The notes under the pieces: model-generated
The model's database searches: none
What the model was told of the DNA's origin: nothing
Seen by the model: only the letters and a program-made list of their open reading frames with translations
Shown here: positions 55,203 through 63,814 of the stretch, piece by piece
Layout of the letters: every line of letters begins with the position of its first letter
Position numbering within the stretch: position 1 is the first letter of the stretch
Position numbers and translations under genes: made by a program
Source: Pseudomonadota bacterium
GTDB taxonomy: Bacteria > Pseudomonadota > Gammaproteobacteria > Pseudomonadales > Moraxellaceae
NCBI GenBank assembly: GCA_021851865.1
Contig: JAJZBU010000008.1
Location: 1-64,000 of the forward strand
DNA length: 64,000 nucleotides
Direction of reading: 5' to 3'

Positions 55203-56515
55203 GGGAGGCGATGCGCGTCCGCTACCATGACCAGGACGTAGGCGCGGTCAGCTTCGACAGCGACAGCGGTCTGTCGACCTTCGAGTACAGCCCTTCCTTT
55301 TTGCGCAGCGGCCTTGAGCTGTCGCCGCTGACCATGCCGTTGCAACGCCGCCTCTATCGTTTTCCGCAGCTGGATGCGACCGTATTTCACGGCCTGCCCG
55401 GCCTGCTCGCCGATGCTCTGCCGGATGATTTCGGTCACGCCGTCCTCAATGCCTGGGTGGCGCGCCAGGGGCGCTCTCCGGACAGCATCACGCCGCTGCA
55501 GCGCCTACAGTACATCGGTCGGCGCGGCATGGGCGCCCTCGAGTTCGCTCCGGCTACCCGCCTCAGGAGCCTCAACGCCACCCAGGAGCTGGCCTTGCAC
55601 GAGCTGGTGGCCATCGCCCAGGACATCCTCGATCAGCGCCAACGCTTCACCGTACCGCTGCCGCGCACCGGCCAGAGCGACCACGACGCCATGCTCGCCC
55701 TGCTCGCTGTTGGCACCAGCGCCGGTGGCGCCCGTCCGAAGGCGGTGCTGGCCTGCAACGCCGACTTCAGCATCGTGCGCTCCGGACAGACCGATGCGCC
55801 CGCCGGCTACACCCATTACCTGCTCAAATTCGATGGCGTCGTCGATGTCGAGCGCGGCCGACAGACCTTCGGCGACCCGCAGGGCTTTGGCAGCATGGAG
55901 TACGTCTACCACCGCCTCGCCAGCGCCTGCGGCATCGGCATGATGCCCTGCCGTCTGCTCGACGAGGGGTCTCGGCGACACTTCCTCACCCAACGCTTCG
56001 ATCGCCTCGGCAACACCAAGGTGCACGTGCAGACGCTGACCGGTCTCGCCCACGTCAGTTACCGGCAACCGGGGCTCTATTCTTACGAAGAGATCTTCAA
56101 CGTCCTGCGCCAGCTGCGCGCACCGCCTGAGGATGCCGAGGAGCTGTTCCGCCGCATGGTATTCAACGTCATCGCCCGCAACCAGGACGACCACGCCAAG
56201 AACTTCGCCTTCCTGTTCGACGCTGAGCACGGCTGGCGCCTGGCGCCGGCCTATGACCTCGCCTACAGCTACAAGCCGGGCAGCCGCTGGGTCGGGCTGC
56301 ACGCCATGAGCCTGAACGGCAAGCGCGATGACTTTCAGCGCGCCGATTTTCATGCCTTTCACCAGGTCAGTCGCCTGTTCAGTCGCAGCAAGGTCGACGC
56401 GGTGATCGACCGTACACAGGCGGTGATGGCGAACTGGCGCACGCTGGCGCGCAGCGAGGAAGTACCCCTGCCGCTCATCGATCTGGTCGAGCAGCATCTG
56501 CGCCTGCAACTCTAG
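55196..56515 (+). CDS. hipA: HipA-family serine/threonine kinase toxin
   Basis: 439 residues. N-terminal HipA_N barrel (VRYHDQDVGAVSFDSDSGLS), then the kinase: GTSAGGARPKAVLA (P-loop-like segment), YLLKFDG with the ATP-binding lysine, the catalytic loop VFNVIARNQDDHAKNFAFLF and WRLAPAYDLAYS with the metal Asp. All key residues are present, so it should be active. HipA of E. coli phosphorylates GltX and drives persistence. An ATG five codons in, after GGGAGG, is an alternative start. Confidence 0.93.
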   Translation: MVREAMRVRYHDQDVGAVSFDSDSGLSTFEYSPSFLRSGLELSPLTMPLQRRLYRFPQLDATVFHGLPGLLADALPDDFGHAVLNAWVARQGRSPDSITPLQRLQYIGRRGMGALEFAPATRLRSLNATQELALHELVAIAQDILDQRQRFTVPLPRTGQSDHDAMLALLAVGTSAGGARPKAVLACNADFSIVRSGQTDAPAGYTHYLLKFDGVVDVERGRQTFGDPQGFGSMEYVYHRLASACGIGMMPCRLLDEGSRRHFLTQRFDRLGNTKVHVQTLTGLAHVSYRQPGLYSYEEIFNVLRQLRAPPEDAEELFRRMVFNVIARNQDDHAKNFAFLFDAEHGWRLAPAYDLAYSYKPGSRWVGLHAMSLNGKRDDFQRADFHAFHQVSRLFSRSKVDAVIDRTQAVMANWRTLARSEEVPLPLIDLVEQHLRLQL

Positions 56516-56536
56516 CGCCGCGCCGGAGCGCGACGA

Positions 56537-57685
56537 CTACATGAGCGTGAGCACGTTGTTCGTCGCCAGCGCGCTCACCCGCATGCACCCGATCTGCGCC
56601 AGAGTCAGCTCCAGTTCTTTCTGGAGAATGGCGATGGCGTGCTCGGCGCCGGCTTGGCCATAGGCAGCGACGCCATACAGGGCGGGGCGACCGATCCAGA
56701 CAAAATCAGCCCCCTGCAGCAGCGCCTTGACGATGTCACTGCCACGCCGTATCCCGCTGTCGATCATCAGCGGCATCTCGACACCGACAGCGGCGCGCAC
56801 GAGCGGCAGTTGCGTCAAGGGGCTGGGGGCGCTGTCGAGGACGCGACCGCCATGATTGGAGAGGATCAGCGCGTCGACGCCGACAGCGGCGGCGCGTACC
56901 GCATCCGCAGGCGCCAGCAGGCCCTTCAACACCAGTTGACCCGGCCACTCCTGGCGCAGCTCGGCGAGATCCTGCCAGGTCTGGGTGAAGGGAATCTGCT
57001 GCGAGAAATAGTCGGCGATCGCCTGGGCGCCGGCCTCGGCGCCGGCGTAGGGGGCCCAGTTCTCAAAGCGCGGCATGCCGTGGCGCAGCATATCCAGGCA
57101 CCAGCTCGGATGTCGGAGCATTTCGAGCAGCAACGGCCAGCGAATATGCGGCGGCGGAACAAAGCCATTACGCAAATCGCGCTCGCGTTTTGAATGCACC
57201 GGCGCATCCACCGTCAGCACCAGCACCTCGATGCCACTGTCGCATGCGCGCCGCAGGAGATCGCGCGTCACCGCCTTGTCTTTGGCCACATACAGCTGAA
57301 ACCAGGCATGCTCCCCCGCCACGGCGCGGATCGACTCGACACTCGCCGTGCCGGCACCGGACAACACAAAAGGAAGACCGTTGGCCGCCGCCGCCCGCGC
57401 CAGCATGGCGTCGGCACCGGCACGGGCGAAGCCCTGCAGTCCCATCGGTGCGATGCCAAAGCAGCTGCGCCAGCTATGACCGAACAGGGTCGTGCGCGTG
57501 TCCGGGGCACTGACGTCGACCAGGTAGTTAGGCAGCAGCTCGACCGCCGCATAGGCGGCACGGTTGCGCTGCAGGCACTGCTCATCCTCGGCGCCGCCTT
57601 CAAAATAATCCCATACCAGTCGCGGTAGGTAGGCGCGTGCGGCGCGGCGTAGATCCTCGATGTTGTGCATACGGCGCAGCGGCAT
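56537..57685 (-). CDS. FMN-dependent alpha-hydroxy-acid dehydrogenase
   Basis: 382 residues of the LldD/mandelate dehydrogenase/glycolate oxidase family. LVWDYFEGGAEDEQCLQRN, FGIAPMGLQGFARAGADAML, WFQLYVAKDK, LVLTVDAPVHSKRERDLRNG, the active-site LILSNHGGRVLDSAPSPL with its His, and MIDSGIRRGSDIVKALLQGA. Oxidises an L-2-hydroxy acid; lactate versus mandelate cannot be told. Last of a three-gene operon with an FAH-family and a DJ-1-family gene. Start may be the sixth codon. Confidence 0.9.
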   Translation of the reverse strand: MPLRRMHNIEDLRRAARAYLPRLVWDYFEGGAEDEQCLQRNRAAYAAVELLPNYLVDVSAPDTRTTLFGHSWRSCFGIAPMGLQGFARAGADAMLARAAAANGLPFVLSGAGTASVESIRAVAGEHAWFQLYVAKDKAVTRDLLRRACDSGIEVLVLTVDAPVHSKRERDLRNGFVPPPHIRWPLLLEMLRHPSWCLDMLRHGMPRFENWAPYAGAEAGAQAIADYFSQQIPFTQTWQDLAELRQEWPGQLVLKGLLAPADAVRAAAVGVDALILSNHGGRVLDSAPSPLTQLPLVRAAVGVEMPLMIDSGIRRGSDIVKALLQGADFVWIGRPALYGVAAYGQAGAEHAIAILQKELELTLAQIGCMRVSALATNNVLTLM

Positions 57686-57690
57686 GATGT

Positions 57691-58587
57691 TCAGTCACCT
57701 CTCCAAGTCGTCAGCATCTCGGCGTAAGTACGCGCAAAGGTGTAGGCATCACCCGGCCAACGCGCTGAGACATAGTCGCCGTCACGCACCACCCAGGCCG
57801 GCGCAGCTTTATCAGGGCGGTCGCGCCACAGGCCCGAGGTCTTGACCCAGAACCCCTGGGTCTGGCGCGGGACCGTGACGAAATCCTCGCTGCGCGCCAA
57901 GGCTCGCCGCACTTCGGCTTCGACGCTGCGATAGCCGCTCGGCTCACCCGGCTGCTCGCGATAGGTCCGGTAATAGTCGGGATCGCCACGCCTTCCCCAG
58001 TAGCGCGTAAGATACCACGCTGACCGTTCCATGGCCCACGGCAGGGCCGTCGTGCGCCGACCGTGCAGCACCGACACGCCATGAACTTTTGAGCGCGCGC
58101 GTGCCGCCAGCACGACGCCATGGCAGATGGCGGCCACCGGCCGGTGCCGTCCACGCGCATCGCGCTGGTCGAAGAAGTCGGCGACCAGCCCCTGCAGCAA
58201 GGCGCTTTCCAGATAGGTGCGCATACCCGGCGCATGCCCACCCGGCAACAACAGCCCCTGATAGTCCTGATGCCGTAGCTCCGCCCAGGTGCGCGGATGG
58301 GTGAAAGATGGCTCTTCTTCCAGGCGGCGATAGGCGGCGACGGCGTCGGCGCGCGCCCGTAGCAGGCGTCCGAGCAGAGGCCAGGCCTTGAGTCCGGGAA
58401 CACCCGCCCAGGGATCCAGCCCCTGCCCACTCAGCATCATGGCATCGGCGTGCGCGCGTTGGCCATCGGCGGTGGCGAACACCACCTGGATCCCTTGCGT
58501 CGTCAACACCTGCCAGCTGATGGCGACTTCGGTCGGATCGAAATCAGCGCTGGGCAAGGGCATCAATACGGTCATGGTTTCAGTCAT
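57691..58587 (-). CDS. DJ-1/PfpI-family protein (type 1 glutamine amidotransferase fold)
   Basis: 298 residues from ATG 58587, overlapping the FAH gene; ATG at 58575 is an alternative. MTVLMPLPSADFDPTEVAIS, VVFATADGQRAHAD, GLLLPGGHAPGM and the nucleophile elbow PVAAICHGVVLAARARSK with the Cys. The part after about 190 is longer than in Hsp31/PfpI and of unknown use. Could deglycate or hydrolyse the product of a neighbour; not proven. Confidence 0.85.
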   Translation of the reverse strand: MTETMTVLMPLPSADFDPTEVAISWQVLTTQGIQVVFATADGQRAHADAMMLSGQGLDPWAGVPGLKAWPLLGRLLRARADAVAAYRRLEEEPSFTHPRTWAELRHQDYQGLLLPGGHAPGMRTYLESALLQGLVADFFDQRDARGRHRPVAAICHGVVLAARARSKVHGVSVLHGRRTTALPWAMERSAWYLTRYWGRRGDPDYYRTYREQPGEPSGYRSVEAEVRRALARSEDFVTVPRQTQGFWVKTSGLWRDRPDKAAPAWVVRDGDYVSARWPGDAYTFARTYAEMLTTWRGD

Positions 58588-59413
58588 GAGCCGTCTCCTG
58601 CGTGGCGGCGGTGATGCGCAGGGTGACCTGCCCGAGTTCACCTCCGGAAAACTCCAGCACATCCCCCGCCTGCAGGAAGCGCCGGTTATGTACGGCACGA
58701 CGCAGCGCCAGGGCGATGCCCGGTCGGCGCGGCAGCAAGCGCGCCAGACGCTGCTGCCAGGGCGAGGTCGTCCACGCCACCCCGGCCGGTGTACCGGTGA
58801 GGATGAGGTCATCGCGGTACAGATGCTGTTCGGGTGCCTGACGCAGCACCCGCTCGAGAATCTCCCCCGGGCTATAGAGCAGGTGCACGGTGCTGGCGCG
58901 CTGGCGCACTTCGCCGTTGACGCGGGTGACGAGCTCGACCTCCGGCCACGCCCGTGACGTTCCCAGACACTCATCGGCGCCGATGGGCAACATGCCCGGC
59001 ATGCTTTTCGCGGCGGACCAGTAGGGCAAAGGATCTTGCGCCTTGTGGCCACACATCTGCAGACCGCGCGCCGTCAGATCGTTGGCGACGAAGTAAGCCA
59101 GCGGCAAGGCGTGTTCGGGGTCGGCGAGGTCCTCGAGACGGCAGTCAGCCAGCAAACGCATGCCCAGCTCCACCTCGTAATCGAGCAAGACCGGCAGAGT
59201 GCAAGCGCGCGCATCGAGCCACGCCGCCAAGGCCGGATCGAGCTGGCGCAGGCGCGCCGACACCTCGGCCGAGGTCGGCAGGACGAACTCACCCGGGTCG
59301 CGCAGCGCCTGGCAGTGCTTGCGAAACACCACGGCGGCGTGCCGCGCCAGCCCGGTCTCGCTGGCGTGCTCAGCATAGGTCAGGCCGAGGGCGTAAACAG
59401 CGGTCGTTGTCAT
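58580..59413 (-). CDS. Fumarylacetoacetate hydrolase (FAH) family protein
   Basis: 277 residues. The metal site is seen in LPVLLDYEVELGMRLL and YFVANDLTARGLQM, with KSMPGMLPIG and the typical DDLILTGTPAGVAWTTSPWQ. Family members hydrolyse or decarboxylate beta-diketo and oxalo acids. First gene of the operon and divergent from the tetR-type gene, with a palindrome between them. Confidence 0.9.
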   Translation of the reverse strand: MTTTAVYALGLTYAEHASETGLARHAAVVFRKHCQALRDPGEFVLPTSAEVSARLRQLDPALAAWLDARACTLPVLLDYEVELGMRLLADCRLEDLADPEHALPLAYFVANDLTARGLQMCGHKAQDPLPYWSAAKSMPGMLPIGADECLGTSRAWPEVELVTRVNGEVRQRASTVHLLYSPGEILERVLRQAPEQHLYRDDLILTGTPAGVAWTTSPWQQRLARLLPRRPGIALALRRAVHNRRFLQAGDVLEFSGGELGQVTLRITAATQETAHD

Positions 59414-59447
59414 ACGTCGACTCCAGCGTAAGGAATACGCTACATTA

Positions 59448-59461
59448 TGAGCAATTGCTCA
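59448..59461. promoter_or_regulatory. Perfect palindrome between FAH and tetR genes, likely TetR operator
   Basis: TGAGCAATTGCTCA is a perfect 14-nt palindrome in the 84-nt divergent region. It overlaps an in-frame ATG (59447) that is therefore not the tetR start. This is the normal place for a TetR-family regulator to repress itself and the divergent operon. Confidence 0.72.
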
Positions 59462-59497
59462 CATCACGCCTACTCGCATTGCAGGAAGACCCAGGCC

Positions 59498-60169
59498 ATG
59501 CAGGCTCTGCCACGAAAAATGCCGCGTCAACGGCGAGCGCAAGCGACGGTGACCGCCATCCTCGACGCCACGGCTCAGCTTTTGATGCATCAGGGCTATA
59601 GCTGCGTCACCACCAACCGCGTCGCCGACATGGCCGGGGTCAGCATAGGTTCACTGTATTAGTATTTCCCCAACAAAAAGGCGCTGTTCGTGGCTCTGCG
59701 CCGCCGTCACGCCGACGCCATGCGCGCCATCTTGCTGACGCAGAAGCCGACCGCCGGCGACCTACGGGCACAGATCGAAGAACTCGTCGCCACCTTGATG
59801 CGCGCGCATGAAGAGGATTATGCCCTGCACCGGGCGCTGGAGCGGGAAGTACCGGAGCACCTCCTCGTCGGCGAAGAGGACGACAACGTCGCCTTGCAGG
59901 CGCTGTTCACCAGCATGCTCGCCGCGCACCGCAACGAACTGCTGCCTAGCAACCTGGACCTCGCCTGTCGCATGTTGCTGCCGGCGGTCGACACCCTCAT
60001 CCACAAAGCCTTGACGCTCGGCGTCGCCGAGCGCCAGACGATGCAGCAGGAAATCGTGCATCTGTTACAGCGCTATCTGCTCGCCTCTCCTGATGCACCG
60101 TCGGCAGCGGCCACCGTCCTGCGAAGTGTTCCGGCAACAGCGCACCATCACCCTGACCAAGCACCATGA
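59498..60169 (+). pseudogene. TetR-family regulator with an in-frame amber codon
   Basis: The helix-turn-helix reads AILDATAQLLMHQGYSCVTT, NRVADMAGVSIGSLY, then TAG at 59660-59662, then YFPNKKALFVALRRRHADAM in the same frame, and a full C-terminal ligand domain to 60169. The family consensus here is SLYQYFPNKEAL, so a single CAG-to-TAG change made the stop. Everything else is intact (223 codons). Unless the amber is read through, no repressor is made and the divergent operon would be constitutive. Confidence 0.9.
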
Positions 60170-60615
60170 AGACTGGCCGATGCGAGGGGCTTCTCCCAGC
60201 AAGAGCCTGAGGAGACTGAGAACCTATGCGGTGATCGAAGAGGCCAAGGCGAACGGCGATCTCGACGACTTCGCGTCCTACCAGGTCGAGAAAATACGCA
60301 TTACGTCAGCAGATGACCGGGCGAAGGACAAGAGCGGCAACGACGTGGTGCAGAAAGCAATCCACCCCATCATAAAATTGGGTGGAGCCCCTCGCGCAAA
60401 AGCGGGTGGTGGTAGCAGCCATGATGGCCGCCTATTGCGACTGATCAAGATGCCATGCATCGCAAGGTGACATCCGCCCCTGACGCGCGCGAGCAGTTCG
60501 ACGTCTGGCTAGGCGCGCACCACCACGAGCCCCTGCCGACAGGGGTAGGGTCAACTTCGGCAAAGCGAAAATGTTTCGGCACGGCACGTGCCTGCATGCA
60601 AGCCCTGAGGCTTGG
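60170..60615. other. Intergenic region between tetR and cydX, with REP-like copy 2
   Basis: 446 nt. A plus-strand frame from ATG 60181 (MRGASPSKSLRRLRTYAVIE and onward) stays open to 60470 and has a protein-like first half, but I recognise no family and its end runs through the repeat; I do not call it a gene. CCCCTG/CAGGGG at about 60527-60545 is a small hairpin that may end the cyd transcript. Confidence 0.5.
60361..60409 (+). repeat. REP-like palindromic repeat, copy 2
   Basis: Hairpin TCCACCCCA / TTGGGTGGA (one mismatch) with an 8-nt loop, then the tail with CCCCTCGCGC. Partner of the copy at 51403-51451. Confidence 0.85.
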
Positions 60616-60741
60616 TCAGTCCTCGCCCGTCCCGGCGTCGCCATCACCCTCGGCATCGGCGCGCGCATCGACGACCAGGGCGTTGACGATGGCCAGCAAC
60701 ACGGCCAGGGGCAGACCCAACATCCAGGCAAAATACCACAT
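60616..60741 (-). CDS. cydX: Cytochrome bd small subunit CydX
   Basis: 41 residues: MWYFAWMLGLPLAVLLAIVN then ALVVDARADAEGDGDAGTGE and D. The MWYFxW start and the single membrane helix are those of CydX, which steadies the haem groups of cytochrome bd. The hydrophilic acidic tail is longer than in E. coli. GGAGAGG precedes the ATG, 17 nt after cydB. Confidence 0.9.
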   Translation of the reverse strand: MWYFAWMLGLPLAVLLAIVNALVVDARADAEGDGDAGTGED

Positions 60742-60758
60742 AGACCTCTCCTCACGCC

Positions 60759-61895
60759 TCAATAAGCGCTCTTGTCATGACGGCGGATGAAATCCAGGGT
60801 GACGCGCCCCGACATCATGCGATAACACCAGCTGGTGTAGACGATGATCAACGGCACAAAGATCACGGTGGCGATGAGCATGATCTGCAAGGTCCAGCGC
60901 GAGGACACCGCGTCCCAGACGGTGAGGCTGGCGTTGGCATCAATGCTCGAAGGCATGACGAAGGGAAACAAGGACAGACCGGCGGTGACGATGATGCCGA
61001 CGATGGCCAGCGCCGAAGCGATGAAAGCCCAGCCCTCACGCCGCCAGGCGAGCAGAGCGATGTCGGCCAGCATGGCGGCGAGGGACAACAGCGGCAGAGC
61101 GCGCGCCCAGGGCCATCGCTGATAGACGTCGAGCCAAGCGCCGGTGACCACCTGAACGCTCTTCGCCAACGGATCCGGCAGGGCGTCCGGTTGCACCGGC
61201 GAGATCAGGCGCATGCCCGGCACATGCTGCAGCCAGAAGCCGCCGACGATGAACAGCAGCAGGGTCAGCACAGCGGCGACCTGGGCGGCACGACGGGCGC
61301 GCGCGGCGATGGGATCACCGGTGCGCAAGGCGAGATAGGTGCCGCCGTGCATGACCAGCATGCTCAGGCTGACGCCGCCGCAGAGCAGGGCAAAGGGGGT
61401 GAGCAGGTCCCAGAGGCTGCCGCTGTCATAGCTGCGCAGATCGTGGTCAAAATGAAAGGGCAGACCGAGGAAGAGATTGCCGAAAGCGACCCCGAAGATG
61501 ATCGGCGGCACCGCTCCACCGATGAACAGCCCCCAATCCCAGGTGCTACGCCAGCGCCTGTCCTGAATCTTGCTGCGGTAGTCAAAGCCGACGGGACGAA
61601 AGAACAGGGCCCAGAGCACCGCCAGCAGGGCCCAGTACATGCCCGAGAAAGCGGTGGCATAGACCAGTGGCCAGGCGGCGAACAGGGCGCCACCGGCGGT
61701 GATGAACCAGACTTGATTACCGTCCCAGTGCGGGCCGACGGTATTGATGATGATGCGGCGCTCGTCATCGTCCCGACCCAGCCAGGGCAGCAGGGCGCCG
61801 ACGCCCATGTCATGACCATCCATGATGGCGAAGCCGATGAGCAGGAGGCCGATCAAGCCCCACCAGATCAGTTTGAGTAGACCATATTCAAGCAC
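60759..61895 (-). CDS. cydB: Cytochrome bd oxidase subunit II
   Basis: 378 residues from a GTG at 61895 (VLEYGLLKLIWWGLIGLLLI), which has GAGGAG eight nt upstream and matches the E. coli start; an ATG at 61913 would put the ribosome site inside the gene. GFAIMDGHDMGVGALLPWLG, RRIIINTVGPHWDGNQVWFI and VMPSSIDANASLTVWDA are family segments; about eight helices. Overlaps cydA by 8 nt. Confidence 0.96.
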   Translation of the reverse strand: MLEYGLLKLIWWGLIGLLLIGFAIMDGHDMGVGALLPWLGRDDDERRIIINTVGPHWDGNQVWFITAGGALFAAWPLVYATAFSGMYWALLAVLWALFFRPVGFDYRSKIQDRRWRSTWDWGLFIGGAVPPIIFGVAFGNLFLGLPFHFDHDLRSYDSGSLWDLLTPFALLCGGVSLSMLVMHGGTYLALRTGDPIAARARRAAQVAAVLTLLLFIVGGFWLQHVPGMRLISPVQPDALPDPLAKSVQVVTGAWLDVYQRWPWARALPLLSLAAMLADIALLAWRREGWAFIASALAIVGIIVTAGLSLFPFVMPSSIDANASLTVWDAVSSRWTLQIMLIATVIFVPLIIVYTSWCYRMMSGRVTLDFIRRHDKSAY

Positions 61896-63453
61896 GCTGC
61901 TTCTCCTCGGCATAGCGCGCCAGACCGAGTGAAGCCGGTCCGAGGCGGGTGAACTTGATCATCAGGTACATCTCGGCCACCAACAGCAGACTGTAGAAGA
62001 TGACGAAGCCGGCGAGCGAACCCAGCACCGAAGTGGCGGTCAGGCTCGACACCGACAGATGCGTCGGCAGGATGCCGTAGATGGTCCACGGCTGGCGCCC
62101 GAACTCGGCGACGAACCAGCCGAGCTCGACGCTCAGATAGGGCAGAGGCAAAGCCAGCAGCGCCGCCCAGAGCAGCCAGCGCCAGCGCTGACCGCCATAG
62201 TGACGCTGGCGCAGGCTGTGGTAGAGGGCTGCGGCGAACAGGGCGAGCAAGGCGAAGCCAAAGAGCACCATCAGACGAAAGGCAAAAAACAGCGGCGCCA
62301 CCTGCGGGATGGTGTCGGCAGCAGCGGCGCGCAGCTGTGCTTCGCTGGCATGCTCGACGTCGCTGCGATACTTTTTCACCAGCAGACCAAAGCCGAGATC
62401 CTGCTGGTGCGCCTGGAACTGCGCCTGCGTCGCGGCGCTGTGATCGTGCTCACGCAGGCGTGTCAGGGCGGCCACCGCCTGCACGCCGCTGCGGATGCGC
62501 ACGAGGTTGTGCGCCTCGATGTCATCGATGCCGGGCAGCACACGGTCGACGGAGCGCGTGCCGATCAGACCGAGCAGCCAGGGGATGCGGATCTCCCAGC
62601 GATTCGTGTGGGTCTGTTGATCAGGCAGAGCGAAAACGACGAAGGACGCCGGCGCCGCTTCCGTCTGCCACATCGCCTCGATCGCCGCCAGCTTCGTCTG
62701 TTGCGACTCCGACAAGGTGTAGCCCGACTCATCACCGAGGACGATGACCGAGCAGACGGCGGCGAAGCCGAAGGCGGCGGCGATGCGGAAGGAGCGCTCG
62801 GCAAAGTCGACGTAGCGTCGCTGCAACAGATAGTAGGCGCTGATCGCGAGCACGAAGACGGAACCGGTGACATAGCCGGCGGCGACCGTATGCACGAACT
62901 TGGCCTGGGCGGTCGGATTGAAGATCACCGTCGCCATACTGCTCAACTCCATGCGCATGGTCGTCGGATCGAAGACGGCGCCGACCGGATCTTGCATCCA
63001 ACCATTGGCGATGAGGATCCACAAAGCCGACAGATTGGTGCCGATCGCCATCAAGGTGGTGACCATGAGATGCTGCCCCTTGCTCAGTCGCTCCCAGCCG
63101 AAGAAGAACAGGCCGACGAAGGTCGACTCGAGAAAGAAGGCCATCAGGCCCTCGATCGCCAGGGGCGCGCCAAAGACGTCACCGACGTAGTGCGAGTAGT
63201 AGGCCCAGTTGGTGCCGAACTGAAACTCCATGGTGATGCCCGTGGTCACCCCGAGGGCAAAGTTGATACCGAAGAGCTTGCCCCAGAAGCGCGTCATATC
63301 CTGATAGACCTGGCGACCGGTGAGCACGTAGAGACTCTCCATGATCACCAGCAGGAAAGTCATCCCCAAGGTCAGGGGCACGAAGAGGAAGTGATACATG
63401 GCCGTCACCGCGAACTGCAGTCGCGACAGGTTGACGAGATGTTCGGAAATCAT
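61888..63453 (-). CDS. cydA: Cytochrome bd oxidase subunit I
   Basis: 521 residues, quinol-oxidising subunit with haems b558, b595 and d. SRLQFAVTAMYHFLFVPLTL with the axial His, GKLFGINFALGVTTGITMEF, EGLMAFFLESTFVGLFFFGW with the Glu pair, and GRQPWTIYGILPTHLSVSSL. The Q-loop is of the long type (GTRSVDRVLPGIDDIEAHNL to about residue 370), as in E. coli. ATG at 63453, 4-nt overlap with cydP. Confidence 0.97.
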   Translation of the reverse strand: MISEHLVNLSRLQFAVTAMYHFLFVPLTLGMTFLLVIMESLYVLTGRQVYQDMTRFWGKLFGINFALGVTTGITMEFQFGTNWAYYSHYVGDVFGAPLAIEGLMAFFLESTFVGLFFFGWERLSKGQHLMVTTLMAIGTNLSALWILIANGWMQDPVGAVFDPTTMRMELSSMATVIFNPTAQAKFVHTVAAGYVTGSVFVLAISAYYLLQRRYVDFAERSFRIAAAFGFAAVCSVIVLGDESGYTLSESQQTKLAAIEAMWQTEAAPASFVVFALPDQQTHTNRWEIRIPWLLGLIGTRSVDRVLPGIDDIEAHNLVRIRSGVQAVAALTRLREHDHSAATQAQFQAHQQDLGFGLLVKKYRSDVEHASEAQLRAAAADTIPQVAPLFFAFRLMVLFGFALLALFAAALYHSLRQRHYGGQRWRWLLWAALLALPLPYLSVELGWFVAEFGRQPWTIYGILPTHLSVSSLTATSVLGSLAGFVIFYSLLLVAEMYLMIKFTRLGPASLGLARYAEEKQRA

Positions 63454-63629
63454 GCGCGCACTCCGCTGGCGGTGGAAAACAGGTGTTGCTGCAGTTTCAG
63501 TGGGCTCATCGGCGCGTCGCCGTGGCGAAAAAACAGCGCCCACAACAAAGCGAGGGCGAACACCTTGAGCAGCAGAATGAGCACGATGTGACGACGCAAG
63601 CCGTCGCGCTGAAGGTCGGCCTCGGACAT
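63450..63629 (-). CDS. cydP: Cytochrome bd accessory small protein CydP-like
   Basis: 59 residues from ATG 63629 with GAGGGGACC upstream. LQRDGLRRHIVLILLLKVFA then LALLWALFFR forms one membrane helix with the basic N-terminal face seen in CydP proteins upstream of cydAB. The operon is cydP-cydA-cydB-cydX. Confidence 0.78.
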   Translation of the reverse strand: MSEADLQRDGLRRHIVLILLLKVFALALLWALFFRHGDAPMSPLKLQQHLFSTASGVRA

Positions 63630-63781
63630 GGTCCCCTCCTCTTTATTTCGTTCCTTTCGTTGCCATCGATCCATCTTGCCCAAGGTTCATGTTGTACAAG
63701 ATCCATGCCAACACGCGAATGGCGCTCTACCGCAGTCGCCCTGCCCGTCACCTTGTCCTTCTGGCATAATTTCGCCTAAGA

Positions 63782-63791
63782 TGTCATGACA
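63782..63791. promoter_or_regulatory. Small palindrome between cyd operon and PAS gene
   Basis: TGTCATGACA, a perfect 10-nt palindrome 24 nt before the ATG of the PAS-domain gene and downstream of CATAAT/TAAGAT -10-like hexamers. It may be an operator; the regulator is unknown. I found no clear FNR or ArcA site for cyd. Confidence 0.3.
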
Positions 63792-63814
63792 ACCCCCGAC
63801 AGATCCCTGACAGC

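Noticed and set aside
63630-63814. FNR or ArcA site upstream of the cyd operon
   Set aside because: No TTGAT-N4-ATCAA or clear ArcA repeats were found by eye.
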